A DNA stretch of 64,000 bases from Limnoperna fortunei (taxonomy: Eukaryota; Mollusca; Bivalvia; Mytilida; Modiolidae): assembly GCA_944474755.1 (NCBI GenBank), contig OX104115.1:49903648-49967647 (forward strand), given 5' to 3'. Made by a program: the position numbers and the translations under genes. The notes below the pieces were generated by a model. It was not told where the DNA came from, did not search any database, and was given only the letters and a program-made list of their open reading frames with translations. Positions 26,001 through 34,126 of the stretch are shown here, piece by piece; the first letter of the stretch is position 1; each line of letters starts with the position of its first letter.

Positions 26001-29000
26001 AAACTTACCTGACATATATGTCCGTTAGGATTTACTTTCTACTTTTTGGTCTTTAACTCGCTCCCACCCGGAAGTGAAAAATATGCTCATGCGTATAATG
26101 TCACTTCCTGTTCCTGTAAATCTCACCAGTTTTCTTTCTAGACGCTTGAAAACAGGTCGCAAATTTTCTCGCTCGTATGATATCATGGACAACGGTATTA
26201 ATACTTTGTCTGATAGTGAAACAGAACAGTCGGTAATGACTGGCGTTGAGAATAACGTGGATAATGACACGGTTTTGAAAGTCATTTCTAGGTCAAAATC
26301 CAAAACAAAATCCAAACGGAAAAGTAAATATGAGATTTTGGAGGATAAAATGGATACGAAATTGAATGAATTTCATGATGAGGTCAGTGATAAATTTGAC
26401 AAACTTTTTGAGTTACTTAGAGCTGGGAATTGTGCCACAAACGGCGACAAAACTTCCCAAAGACAAAGTGGTAAAAGTGATGAGAATCATAGTACCGTAA
26501 ATGGGGACATAAATGATTCTCGGGCCACGTGCAGCACCACGTCTGGTCAGTCACAAAGACGGCCGGTGGTAGTTCAGGAAAGACAATCACAAAGATTAGT
26601 TGAGTCAGACAATGAAATTTTTGACGATGATGAAGTTTCAATTTTGCCCAGAGATGATGAACGTTTGGGTATTGAATCTGAAACGGAGTCAGAAACTGAA
26701 CCTTTTAATGATGTTGAAAGTAATAAAGAACATTCTTCAAAGAAAGGTTTATATAACTTGTTTGGACAAGATGCTTATGCCAAGAAAGTTGAAAAGAAAT
26801 TAGGAATTGAAATTGACGATGCTCAAAAACAGGTGCTTCTTGGTAGTTGGCGTACTGACAATCCCAATTTACTTACTGCTTTTGCAGAAGAAATGAAAGA
26901 GGAATTTCCGGTGCATGAGGACACTGATAATTTTTTGAAAGTTCCGTCTATTGACGAGCTAATTGGTAGATGTTTAGTGAAAAAGCATGGCAAAAGGGCA
27001 GCTTTAATAACTAAAGCGGGCAATAGTTTATATAGCCAACCTGCTAAGATGGTTGAAAAGATAGCCTACAGAGGACAACAAGCTGCTTACATGGGTATAG
27101 TTGCTATGATGTATGCTCAACGGGGATTGGCAGATCTTTTGCAAAATTTGTTGTCTGACAATGATGGTGATAAAGCAAAACAACAGGTACGGGACATTTT
27201 TGCTATTTCTACTAAATGCCTTGACCAATTGGGGCGTACAGGTGCACTTCATCACATAATTAGACGTCAATTAGCTATGACAGATACAGGGCTTTATGAA
27301 ATTGAAGATGCCCGTGATCTTTCTGATTTGCCTCTAGGGGCAGAGGGAGTATTTGGTGCTGACTTGAATAAATTTTTGAAAGAGCGCAAAGAAAAAAATA
27401 AAGCGCTAGATGATTTGCTTCCAGACATTCCTAGTATGGCTAAAACTAAGACAAACAACATTAACAATAATAAGCGCAAAGCCACGACTCAATCCTCAGA
27501 GTCTTCAGTGCCAAAGAAAAGATATAGGGAAGAACAAAATGTTAATAACTTTAATTATAATAAACCCTCTACTAGTTTATGTTAAACAGAACAAGAAATA
27601 TATCACATCAGAGAAGGAAAACACTGCTTCTCATTTTCGGATCCCAAAGAAGAAGACTGGTAACACCAGAGGGGGCTTCAGTAGCAAAGGAAACAGTTCC
27701 AGATGACAGGAAGGTAAGAATGCTGTTTCCTCAGATACCGGTAGGGGGACGTCTGTCAAATTTTCTAAAAAAATGGGAACAAATAACAGACGATCAATGG
27801 GTACTGTCAGTTATCAAGGAGGGGTACAAATTAGAATTTCTGGAAAAACCAAAATTTCAGGGTATAAAAGAAACAAGGGGAAATCCAAAAGATTTAGATA
27901 TTATAATGACGGAAGTCGATTCCTTGTTAGAAAAAAGAGCAATAGAAAAAGTACCATCTCAGAACAGCATGACAGGTTTTTACAGTACATTGTTCCTAGT
28001 ATCAAAGAAAAACGGCCAGTTAAGGCCAGTGATAAATTTGAAACCTCTGAATCGGTATTTGAAAAAGCAGCATTTCAAGATGGACACAATTGCAAAAGTC
28101 CTGAAGTTAGTAAAACAAGAAGATTGGGCAATGACTCTCGATCTAAAAGACGCTTATTTTCACATCAAAGTTTTCAAAAAACACAGAAAATATCTAAGGT
28201 TTTGTGTACGGGGTCAGATTTATCAGTTCAGAGCTCTATGCTTCGGACCGACATCATCCCCTCGTGTATTCACCAAAGTTGTGTCAGTGGTGGCAGCTCA
28301 TCTAAGAAAACACAATGTAAGGTTGGCTGTGTACTTAGACGATTGGATGTGTGTAAACCAGCTTCGAATAGGTCTGCTAAAGGATCGAGAGCTATTGCTA
28401 AATCTTCTTGTTCAGTTGGGCTTCATAATAAATATAGAAAAGTCATGTTTGGAACCAACTCAAATAGTGACTTACTTGGGGGCCTTGTTCAGATTGGACA
28501 AGGGGTTAGTTTTTCCCACACAAGAACGAATAGAAGGTATAATGCAGTCAATACAAGAGATTTTGAAGGGGAAGGTACAAGCAAAACAATACCTTTGTGT
28601 TCTGGGGAAAATAGCCTCGTGTCTGGAATTAATTCCAAATGCGAGACTATTTATGAGGCCTATCCAATTACATCTCTTGCAAACATGGAGACCATCCAAA
28701 ATGAGTTTAGATTTTCATGTCCCTTGTACACTCGACCTCAAACCACATTTGGAATGGTGGTTATCTGTGGAGAACATTTCTCAGGGCAGATCTTTAAAAC
28801 CAGTACAAACGACAGTTACAATCACAACCGATGCTTCAATGTCGGGGTGGGGCGGATTTTTGTCAAAGAACTTAACTGTTCAGGGTCTTTGGTCCAGGGA
28901 AATGAAATCACAGCACATCAACAATTTGGAGATGAAAGCTGTGTTTTTGACACTAAAACATTTTCAGAATCGGTTGATGGGCAAGAAAGTTTTAATCAGG

Positions 29001-32000
29001 TCGGACAATACATCTGTAGTGCAATACATCAACAAGCAAGGGGGGACGCATTCTCTTCCATTATGTCAACAAGTGTGGGATCTTTGGATGTTTGCAATAG
29101 ACAAGCAGATGAATCTTCAAGCGGCTCACATAGCAGGAAAGAAGAACATTCTTGCAGATCAGTTGAGTCGTTTGAAGATTCACGCAACAGAATGGGAATT
29201 GAACAGTGTAGTAGTTCAAAAAGTTTTTCAGAGATTGGGTCAACCAACAATAGACTTGTTTGCAACTTTTCAAAACAAGAAAACCCCAGTGTTCTGTTCG
29301 TGGATAGATCATCCACAAGCACTTGCAGTGGATGCTCTAGCAATGAGTTGGGACAATCTGTTCGGGTATGCATTTCCCCCACTGTCCTTGATACCCAGAG
29401 TATTGGAACATATGCAGCAGTATCAGTGCGAAATCATTTTGATTGCTCCTCATTGGACAAGACAAATGTGGTTTCCTCAATTGCTTCAGATGTTAGTTGC
29501 ACTGCCGTTGAGACTACCAATGTTAGACAATCTCTTGGTTCAGGGTCAAGGGAGGAAGAGAGTTGCACATCCCAATCCAGGCATGTTTCAGTTAATTGCA
29601 TGGAAATTATCGACAAACAACTTGAAACAAAGGGCTTTTCAGAGAAAGCTAGAAAATTGTTATCAGCCTCTTGGCGGACAGGGACAAAAAATGATTATAA
29701 ATGCAAATTTAAGAGATTCTTTGGCTGGTGTACTGAACGGCATATCAGTCCCTATGAAGCAACTTTAGAACAATGTGCAAATTTCTTGACTGATTTGTTT
29801 GAATCTGGTTTGAAATACAGGACTATTGGGGGTTATAGGTCAATGTTGTCCACTATTTTACCTCCAATTGGGAAAACACCTATTGGTCAACATCCTTACA
29901 TCATTCGGTTGCTAAAAGGGGTGTTTAACTCAAGACCTCCTTCTCGTAAACTTGTACCTGAATGGGATCTTCCTTGTGTTTTACAAATGTTACAGAAAGA
30001 GCCTTTTGAGCCAATGTCAAAAGCTTCTTTGAAATATGTGACTTATAAAACAATATTTTTGTTTGCAATAACTACTTTTAGAAGGTGTGGAGATTTGCAG
30101 GCTTTACGATTAGGGGAAGGTTCTGTTAATGTTCAAAAGAAAGGTGTAACTTTTATTAGACATGGTCTTTCAAAGCAAGATAGAATATCACATCAAAGTC
30201 CTACAATTTTTGTTCCAGGTTTTGAGAAGAACAAGTTGTTAGATCCCAAAAGGGCATTGATGTATTATTTGAAAAAGACAGACAGTTTAAGAAAAGTTGG
30301 TACTGAAGGTGATAAATTGTTTTTAACTATTAACAAACCTAATAAACCAGTATCTTCACAAACAATTTCACAGTGGTTAGTGAAAGTTATCAAGAGAGCA
30401 CATAAAGAAGCAAATAAAGCTTGTGGAACTGTGAAAGGACACTCTACAAGAGCCTTAGGACCTTCTTGGGCATTATTCAAAGGTGCTAATTTAAAGACAA
30501 TTTTAGAAAGTGCTGATTGGAGTCAGGCAGACACTTTTATCAAGTTTTATTTAAAGAATATTCAGGTGGAAGTATTAGAATAAATGGATTGTATATAACA
30601 GAATTCTTTCCAGACGAGTTTGTGTACAGATTTTAACAGTTTTGAGATATATTTTTGTTGTACATATATGTGGTGTACATAATCTTTTTAGACATTGGAT
30701 GAGATCTAATGCAGTGAAAAAAAAAAAAAAAAAAAAACTTAAAATAGAAAAAAAAAAAAAAAAAAAAAAAAACTTTTTTAATATAAAATATTGAACTACT
30801 GGAGGAGAAAATGCTACATGCAAAACAACTCCAGATCCTACCCACAGCCAGATTGGGACTGCTTAGGAATCAGTGAAATCCTAACGGACATATATGTCAG
30901 GTAAGTTTCTAATTTATGAAATAAAATTTACAAATTTGAAAGCAAGTTCAAATTTTGTGAATAAATTATACTTACCTGACATATATGTACGACCACCCTA
31001 CCTCCCCGTAGGTCTTACGTTTTTTTGCATGGTTTTCAAGCGCCATGTGAAAACTGGTGAGATTTACAGGAACAGGAAGTGACATTATACGCATGAGCAT
31101 ATTTTTCACTTCCGGGTGGGAGCGAGTTAAAGACCAAAAAGTAGAAAGTAAATCCTAACGGACATATATGTCAGGTAAGTATAATTTATTCACAAAATTT
31201 GAACTTGCTTTCAAATTTGTAAATTTGTACGTCCTAAGTGACTTTCAAACCTACTTCCTGTTTGGGACTTCACTTTACAGGGGCATCTGTTCTGTATCCC
31301 ATGGACACATTCTTCGATTTTTTTATTATAAATTTGGATTATTTAAACATGTAGCTTAAGTGTTTATGTCTTGTTAAAAAAAAACTTGTGGGTATATTTA
31401 CAGTTGATCTAGTAGCTCATGTTTTTGATGTTTTGAAGAACGATCTGAAGTCAGACGTGTGCAAGGAATTATTCCTGTATTACCAAGCCACACCTGTTGT
31501 TTTACAGTATTTAAAACCAATTAATAAGGTAACATACAAAATAAGGAACTTTTTAATTATACCCCCTAATCTCCCATAGGGGATAAGGGCATACTGTTTT
31601 CAATCTGTGTGCATGTCCATTCATAACCATTATAGTCATATTTCGCCACTCCAACCAGAAAGGTAAATAGTCTAACAAAATTAAATTTTTCTAAATGTCT
31701 GAAAATTATATAATTTTGGTAATTTATGTATAAAAATAAATGCAACTGTGATGTTAGAGATGCAACTATTTCATGTTAAGAGCAAATTGTATATTTCTGT
31801 AATAAGCATTAAGTATGGGTAAGGTTGTACTTGAAAGACAACCGTTAAAAAATTAACTAAGACGGATAACAGGAAGTAGGTGAGCCACAGACCTTAATTT
31901 GAATCCCACGTTATGGGAGGCAATGCTAATGCTGCATACCAAATTTCAAGAGAATGTGATAAGTAGTTGCTGAGAAAACTGTTGCGAAAATTTTCTACCA

Positions 32001-33862
32001 TTGTACATTAATGTTAAAAATTAACTAAATCTGTCAACAGGAAGTAGGTGAGCAACAGACCTGAAATTAAATCCCATGGTATGGGACCCCATGCTGATGC
32101 TACATACCAAATTTCAAGAGTATGGGATTAGTAGTTGCTGAGAAAACTGTTACGAAAAAATTTTCCCCACCCGCATGCCTGCTGCCTGCCACCCTCCGCC
32201 CGCCAGACATTCACCATTTTATAACCATGATTTTCACTCCGGCCAAAAAAGGGAAGAAAAAAGAATTCCTTGTGACCTTGTAGGAGTCTATAAATAAATT
32301 GAAATTTTTCTTTTTTAAAAGATTGCAGTGTTAACTAAATATAGGATCTTACATTGGTACGAGTGGATTATCAGATTTCTCCAATCAAGATAATTTAATT
32401 ATGGAATTTTTTAAGTCCGAGCCTTGACAAGGGCTTAAAATTGCTCATTTAAACTAATTTATTTTTTTTTTAGTTATAATTACCTGTAGGTTATTTGTGG
32501 ACCAAGTTTAAGCTTGTAGTATTTGTTTAAGAATTGGACATACATTTTTGTTTTCAGGCATTTATGGGTGCTGCTATGGATATATTTCTTCAGATGTCAG
32601 CAGACACACCTTTCCAGACCCCATTCCTAGAAAGCTGCAGCAATGAACAGTGGTTTAGAACTATAGCCATGGTTCTGAGAGCTCCAACTCAAGACAACAA
32701 ATTGTTAGAGAAACTTAGTATTATCCTGCAAAAACTCTCAAAATACAAGTAAGTATAAAATGAGACATTTTAAAAACTTTTTCTTTAAATAAGTTGTAAC
32801 TATTTTTATGAAAGATTGTAGCGAATCTTACATAAATAGTGACTATATGGACCAAGGCCACAAGTAAAATACCTGTAACAGTAAATATTTTTAAAAATTA
32901 GAAAAATTTACCATGCCTATCTTTTTTTAAGAGCTGGAACCATCCCCATTTTTGGCCAGTGATGATGAAAGTCTAAGAGATTCTGAAAACAGGAAATTTG
33001 TCCTCTTTTCACTGGGCCAAATTACTTCTAATACACTATATTGCATTAAATTTTTATTAGCTTCACAATTCTCTTTAAAGACCCTTCTTTTAAAAAGTAC
33101 TTATAGGCAGAATTAATAGCAATAAAAAGTGGTAAAAGAAAAGAAAAGTTTGTTTTGGACTGGGGGAACTATATTGCAGGACAACAAGAAGCAAAGAGCA
33201 ATAATTGTGGTCTTGAATCATATGTGACCTTTGACATCTTTAGCACATAATTTGTTTAATTTGTTTACTGTAATATAGAGTTTGAATGGCACAAACTTGT
33301 ATTGCAGGTTTTTTTCCACCTATCCCATTGGCACAGGTTTGGTAAAACTTATTGCTTATCTCCCCTGCCCACTATCTGCAGTGGACATGCTGGTTCTTTT
33401 CTTTATTATAATCCATTAATAAGAGCAGTCATGTTTTTATGTTTACAAATAAATTGGTCAAATTAAAGTGACATGTATTAAAAAAAATAATTCATCGTGG
33501 CACAAATATATATACTGATTTTACCATAGGTTGGCCCTTCATTCCAAATATAATGTGTAATTGGATTACAAATGTATCAAATTCATTGGGGCATGAATAT
33601 ATACTGGATTTACCATGGTTAGAATTGGTATCTACCAGATATAACCTAATTTACAACAGTTGCTGACTCGTATATTGTGAAAAAGAAATAACAATATGTG
33701 AATATTTTTCTTTATAGATCTAACAAGAAGTTTTTTGATGTATATACAATAGTTGGTATTATCCAAGAGTTATTACGAGGATGTTCTACAGATCATGCAT
33801 TCCTAGCCTTGAACCTTAAGTCCATCTTGTTTAATTTGTCATCTGGAGGAACACAGTCATAA
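14010..33862 (+). CDS. CCDC138: CCDC138-like coiled-coil protein (13 coding exons)
   Basis: Exons: 14010-14073, 14703-14870, 15294-15370, 15584-15715, 16602-16721, 17343-17420, 19231-19356, 21718-21864, 24248-24370, 25316-25526, 31404-31528, 32558-32748, 33718-33862. All introns are GT-AG and all phases agree, giving 568 residues. Residues about 84-213 form a charged coiled coil; about 256-568 form an all-helical domain with STLRRLGEEIY, LLSSLIILKTLSQ, EKLSIILQKLSKYKSNKK and AFLALNLKSILFNL, which match my knowledge of vertebrate CCDC138, a centrosome/centriolar-satellite-associated protein. The vertebrate protein is longer (about 665 residues), mainly at the N-terminus, so upstream exons may be missing or the start differs. 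The first exon follows TTTTTTAG directly before A-ATG. Introns are loaded with transposons. Function in this animal is inferred from homology. Confidence 0.85.
14349..14630 (+). repeat. Dispersed repeat, AACTAGATATCAG family, copy 2
   Basis: Begins ACTAGATATCAGTGAGATGG and ends near GGCATCTGCCACAAAGTAGC; lies in intron 1 of the CCDC138-like gene. It is the longest copy in the window. Confidence 0.75.
14703..14870 (+). CDS. CCDC138: CCDC138-like exon 2
   Basis: Residues 22-77; acidic (DPPDDNAHG, ESDSLSDFY) then Lys/His-rich. Acceptor CATTATAG; donor AAAG/GTTTTA is weaker than its neighbours but keeps the frame into exon 3. Confidence 0.75.
15294..15370 (+). CDS. CCDC138: CCDC138-like exon 3
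   Basis: Residues 78-103, start of the coiled coil (IKDIYRELQVISDKLK). Acceptor CATTTCTAG, donor AAG/GTAAAT, ends in phase 0. Confidence 0.85.
15584..15715 (+). CDS. CCDC138: CCDC138-like exon 4
   Basis: Residues 104-147, highly charged coiled coil (REEKVKERERIVAI). Acceptor CGTTGTAG, donor GAG/GTACTT; 44 whole codons. Confidence 0.87.
16602..16721 (+). CDS. CCDC138: CCDC138-like exon 5
   Basis: Residues 148-187, coiled coil (KEEISKLEIQLKEKAKENRR). Acceptor ATTTGTAG, donor GAT/GTAAAT; 40 whole codons. Confidence 0.87.
17343..17420 (+). CDS. CCDC138: CCDC138-like exon 6
   Basis: Residues 188-213, end of the coiled coil (QAVSVQARLTNLQ). Acceptor GTTTGTAG, donor CAG/GTAAAA; 26 whole codons. 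Confidence 0.87.
17827..18759. mobile_element. hAT-like non-autonomous DNA element in intron 6
   Basis: Starts CAGGGGTCACCACACT and ends AGTGTGGTGAGCCCTG, a 16-bp inverted repeat with one mismatch, typical of hAT termini (CAGGG...CCCTG). AATTTT flanks both ends (17821-17826 and 18760-18765); hAT elements usually make 8-bp duplications, so the match is partial. No transposase recognised inside. Confidence 0.6.
19231..19356 (+). CDS. CCDC138: CCDC138-like exon 7
   Basis: Residues 214-255, polar linker rich in Lys/Gln/Arg between coiled coil and C-terminal domain. Acceptor CATATTTTAG, donor AAG/GTACAT; 42 whole codons. Confidence 0.82.
19429..21551 (+). mobile_element. Helentron/pearl-like non-autonomous element, copy 1 (interrupted)
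   Basis: 5' end AGCTCACCTGA after a T-run; 3' end TCAGGTGAGCGATACAGGCT, then CTTAAGACC and CTAG. The subterminal inverse GCTCACCTGA/TCAGGTGAGC and the 3' hairpin define the family. Near the 5' end it carries GACGTCCGTCGTC. A hAT-like element (20052-21089) is inserted in it. Lies in intron 7 of the CCDC138-like gene. Confidence 0.65.
20052..21089. mobile_element. hAT-like element with perfect 8-bp target duplication
   Basis: Flanked by CCTTAGAC on both sides (20044-20051, 21090-21097). Ends are CAATGGTCTGGAAA and the inverse of CAAGGCCCTGGAAA. Removing it and one duplication restores a GTACCTTAGACAGTCC segment found elsewhere in the host repeat as GTACCTTAGATGGTCC. The 8-bp duplication and CA start fit hAT. 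No transposase recognised. Confidence 0.75.
21718..21864 (+). CDS. CCDC138: CCDC138-like exon 8
   Basis: Residues 256-304, first helix of the C-terminal domain (GILLDWICDAHLRY). Acceptor GTTTTGCAG, donor AAG/GTATGC; 49 whole codons. Confidence 0.9.
22639..23519 (+). repeat. Degenerate Helentron/pearl-like element, copy 2
   Basis: Starts near TTAGCTCATCTATCTGAAAA and ends AACCAGGTGATTGATATAGG, then CCCTTTGGAGCCACTGG before TT: the same terminal order as the intact copies but much diverged. In intron 8. Confidence 0.5.
24248..24370 (+). CDS. CCDC138: CCDC138-like exon 9
   Basis: Residues 305-345 (ILPTSVDMLREFPPNNFRI, then LQFIYWSLVNVEQ). Acceptor CATTTTACAG, donor CAG/GTAGTT; 41 whole codons. 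Confidence 0.9.
24500..24734 (-). repeat. Dispersed repeat, AACTAGATATCAG family, copy 3
   Basis: Reverse-oriented copy in intron 9. Its family start (on the minus strand AACTAGATATCATTGAGATG) lies at 24734 and its end carries a GACACTATGTGTC hairpin near 24508. Confidence 0.72.
25316..25526 (+). CDS. CCDC138: CCDC138-like exon 10
   Basis: Residues 346-415: STLRRLGEEIYRSK, a polar insert, then FRSSNHHVRLLSSLIILKTL. Acceptor GCTCTTAAG, donor CAAG/GTATGT leaving phase 1. Followed by the intron that holds the DIRS element. Confidence 0.9.
25615..25642. repeat. (ATT)n microsatellite
   Basis: About eight ATT units in intron 10, just upstream of the repeat hit by the DIRS element. Confidence 0.9.
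25842..25980 (+). repeat. Left half of an older dispersed repeat split by the DIRS element
   Basis: From TATGCCCCAGCG through ATTAAGTTTTACTCATGTC and GAACAATTTAAAATTTGGCA to the insertion point. The right half continues at 31227-31326. An unbroken relative is at 35407-35690. Confidence 0.8.
26003..26134 (+). repeat. DIRS left inverted terminal repeat core
   Basis: 132 bases from ACTTACCTGACATATATGTC to TCTCACCAGTTTTC, exact inverse of 31049-31180. In DIRS elements transcription starts in this arm. Confidence 0.95.
26185..27585 (+). CDS. DIRS ORF1, gag-like protein
   Basis: 466 residues from the ATG at 26185 (MDNGINTLSDSETEQ). The frame is open back to an ATG at 26074, but that start lies inside the inverted repeat, so I prefer 26185. 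The N-terminal half is acidic and Ser/Thr-rich with a basic patch (RSKSKTKSKRKSKYE); the middle is helical (LYNLFGQDAYAKKVEKKLG; WRTDNPNLLTAFAEE), and the C-terminus is basic (NNNKRKA). No zinc knuckle is visible. Position and general features match DIRS ORF1, presumed structural/nucleic-acid-binding. Its stop overlaps the ORF2 start (ATGTTAA, 27579-27585). Confidence 0.85.
   Translation: MDNGINTLSDSETEQSVMTGVENNVDNDTVLKVISRSKSKTKSKRKSKYEILEDKMDTKLNEFHDEVSDKFDKLFELLRAGNCATNGDKTSQRQSGKSDENHSTVNGDINDSRATCSTTSGQSQRRPVVVQERQSQRLVESDNEIFDDDEVSILPRDDERLGIESETESETEPFNDVESNKEHSSKKGLYNLFGQDAYAKKVEKKLGIEIDDAQKQVLLGSWRTDNPNLLTAFAEEMKEEFPVHEDTDNFLKVPSIDELIGRCLVKKHGKRAALITKAGNSLYSQPAKMVEKIAYRGQQAAYMGIVAMMYAQRGLADLLQNLLSDNDGDKAKQQVRDIFAISTKCLDQLGRTGALHHIIRRQLAMTDTGLYEIEDARDLSDLPLGAEGVFGADLNKFLKERKEKNKALDDLLPDIPSMAKTKTNNINNNKRKATTQSSESSVPKKRYREEQNVNNFNYNKPSTSLC
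27579..29768 (+). CDS. DIRS ORF2, reverse transcriptase / RNase H
   Basis: 729 residues. RT: NGQLRPVINLKPLN (about 145-158), catalytic Asp in LDLKDAYFHI (D188), GPTSSPRVF (223-231) and YLDD (252-255). RNase H: TTDASMSGWGG (D418), NNLEMKAVF (E451), RSDNTS (D476), GKKNILADQLSR (D527). The C-terminal part has the PTIDLFATFQNK and APHWTRQMWFP segments common in DIRS-like polyproteins. All catalytic acids are present and the frame is unbroken. The start overlaps the ORF1 stop by 7 bases; the end overlaps the recombinase frame by 169. It copies the element's RNA to DNA, with products thought to circularise using the internal complementary region. Confidence 0.95.
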   Translation: MLNRTRNISHQRRKTLLLIFGSQRRRLVTPEGASVAKETVPDDRKVRMLFPQIPVGGRLSNFLKKWEQITDDQWVLSVIKEGYKLEFLEKPKFQGIKETRGNPKDLDIIMTEVDSLLEKRAIEKVPSQNSMTGFYSTLFLVSKKNGQLRPVINLKPLNRYLKKQHFKMDTIAKVLKLVKQEDWAMTLDLKDAYFHIKVFKKHRKYLRFCVRGQIYQFRALCFGPTSSPRVFTKVVSVVAAHLRKHNVRLAVYLDDWMCVNQLRIGLLKDRELLLNLLVQLGFIINIEKSCLEPTQIVTYLGALFRLDKGLVFPTQERIEGIMQSIQEILKGKVQAKQYLCVLGKIASCLELIPNARLFMRPIQLHLLQTWRPSKMSLDFHVPCTLDLKPHLEWWLSVENISQGRSLKPVQTTVTITTDASMSGWGGFLSKNLTVQGLWSREMKSQHINNLEMKAVFLTLKHFQNRLMGKKVLIRSDNTSVVQYINKQGGTHSLPLCQQVWDLWMFAIDKQMNLQAAHIAGKKNILADQLSRLKIHATEWELNSVVVQKVFQRLGQPTIDLFATFQNKKTPVFCSWIDHPQALAVDALAMSWDNLFGYAFPPLSLIPRVLEHMQQYQCEIILIAPHWTRQMWFPQLLQMLVALPLRLPMLDNLLVQGQGRKRVAHPNPGMFQLIAWKLSTNNLKQRAFQRKLENCYQPLGGQGQKMIINANLRDSLAGVLNGISVPMKQL
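29600..30583 (+). CDS. DIRS ORF3, tyrosine recombinase
   Basis: 327 residues from an ATG at 29600 (MEIIDKQLETKGFSEKARKL), in a frame open further upstream only as a shadow of ORF2. An N-terminal SAM-like DNA-binding half (WRTGTKNDYKCKFKRF; YRTIGGYRSMLSTI) is followed by the catalytic half: Arg of FRRCGDLQAL (R162), H-x-x-R in KGHSTRAL (H281, R284) and the nucleophile Tyr in FIKFYLKN (Y317). All four catalytic residues are present. In DIRS elements this enzyme integrates a circular DNA form without target duplication. It overlaps the end of ORF2 by 169 bases in a different frame, so translation must restart or shift. Confidence 0.93.
   Translation: MEIIDKQLETKGFSEKARKLLSASWRTGTKNDYKCKFKRFFGWCTERHISPYEATLEQCANFLTDLFESGLKYRTIGGYRSMLSTILPPIGKTPIGQHPYIIRLLKGVFNSRPPSRKLVPEWDLPCVLQMLQKEPFEPMSKASLKYVTYKTIFLFAITTFRRCGDLQALRLGEGSVNVQKKGVTFIRHGLSKQDRISHQSPTIFVPGFEKNKLLDPKRALMYYLKKTDSLRKVGTEGDKLFLTINKPNKPVSSQTISQWLVKVIKRAHKEANKACGTVKGHSTRALGPSWALFKGANLKTILESADWSQADTFIKFYLKNIQVEVLE
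30717..30774. repeat. Two A-runs between recombinase and internal complementary region
   Basis: Runs of about 22 and 27 A separated by CTTAAAATAG. They lie in the 3' untranslated part of the DIRS element; length may be affected by assembly. Confidence 0.85.
30876..30988 (+). repeat. DIRS internal complementary region (ICR)
   Basis: 30876-30928 is the reverse complement of the element's left end (25981-26033); 30924-30988 is the reverse complement of its right end (31162-31226). The two parts overlap by 5 bases (AAATT), i.e. the ICR reproduces the joined-ends circle junction. In DIRS models the ICR templates completion and circularisation of cDNA. Confidence 0.92.
31049..31180 (-). repeat. 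DIRS right inverted terminal repeat core
   Basis: Exact 132-base inverse of 26003-26134, followed by a right-end-specific extension to 31226. Confidence 0.95.
31227..31326 (+). repeat. Right half of the older dispersed repeat split by the DIRS element
   Basis: Continues GTACGTCCTAAGTGACTTTC through TACTTCCTGTTTGGGACTTC to the T-run; aligns with the second half of the unbroken copy at 35407-35690. Confidence 0.8.
31404..31528 (+). CDS. CCDC138: CCDC138-like exon 11
   Basis: Residues 416-457 (VDLVAHVFDVLKNDLKSDVC; QATPVVLQYLKPINK). Acceptor TATTTACAG, donor AAG/GTAACA. Phase matches exon 10 across the DIRS-bearing intron. Confidence 0.9.
31844..32175. repeat. Two-unit tandem repeat (~169 bp) in an old dispersed element
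   Basis: Units start GTTAAAAA.TTAACTAA at 31844 and 32013 and share AACAGGAAGTAGGTGAGC and CATACCAAATTTCAAGAG. The surrounding 31560-32290 has the look of an aged dispersed repeat. In intron 11. Confidence 0.7.
32558..32748 (+). CDS. CCDC138: CCDC138-like exon 12
   Basis: Residues 458-520: AFMGAAMDIFLQMSADTPFQ, FLESCSNEQWFRTIAMVL, EKLSIILQKLSKY. Acceptor GTTTTCAG, donor CAA/GTAAGT leaving phase 2. Confidence 0.92.
33718..33862 (+). CDS. CCDC138: CCDC138-like exon 13 (last coding exon)
   Basis: Residues 521-568 and stop TAA: SNKKFFDVYTIVGIIQELL, then DHAFLALNLKSILFNLSSGG. Acceptor CTTTATAG; completes the split Lys codon of exon 12. Confidence 0.92.
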
Positions 33863-34120
33863 CATCTGCCATCTGGTGCCATTTGTAACGCCTGTTGTCT
33901 GGTGGAACATAGTTGTAACACATATCTGTGATATCTTTATTTATTTAACTGTTTATACATGGTCTATGTAAATTCAGAAATGACCGCATGCATTTACTAT
34001 TGTGATAGTTGAGCAGCTAATGGAAATACCAGTAAAATTACTGTGATCTCAGGAAATTTGTAATACATGTACAACCTAATAATGAAAAGTATCTTTTATC
34101 TTGGTGCATTTTTTTACAAT

Positions 34121-34126
34121 AATAAA
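34121..34126 (+). terminator. Poly(A) signal AATAAA for the CCDC138-like gene
   Basis: AATAAA about 260 bases after the stop codon; the first canonical signal downstream. Confidence 0.65.

Larger units (their letters stand above)
25981..31226 (+). mobile_element. Complete DIRS-type retrotransposon (tyrosine recombinase, split inverted repeats)
   Basis: 5246 bases in intron 10 of the CCDC138-like gene, same orientation. It has a 132-base core inverted repeat identical at both ends (26003-26134 and 31049-31180), unequal outer ends, an internal complementary region (30876-30988) that joins the complements of both outer ends, and three overlapping frames: gag-like, RT/RNase H, and tyrosine recombinase. 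This is the diagnostic DIRS layout; there is no integrase or LTR. No target-site duplication is expected or seen. Identical arms and unbroken frames indicate recent insertion and possible autonomy. Confidence 0.95.

Noticed and set aside
27773..29599. Long upstream part of the 936-codon frame leading into the recombinase
   Set aside because: It is a low-similarity shadow of the RT/RNase H frame; recombinase homology begins only near 29600.
25981..31226. LTR retrotransposon or endogenous virus
   Set aside because: No LTRs, protease, integrase or envelope; inverted repeats, ICR and a tyrosine recombinase identify a DIRS element.
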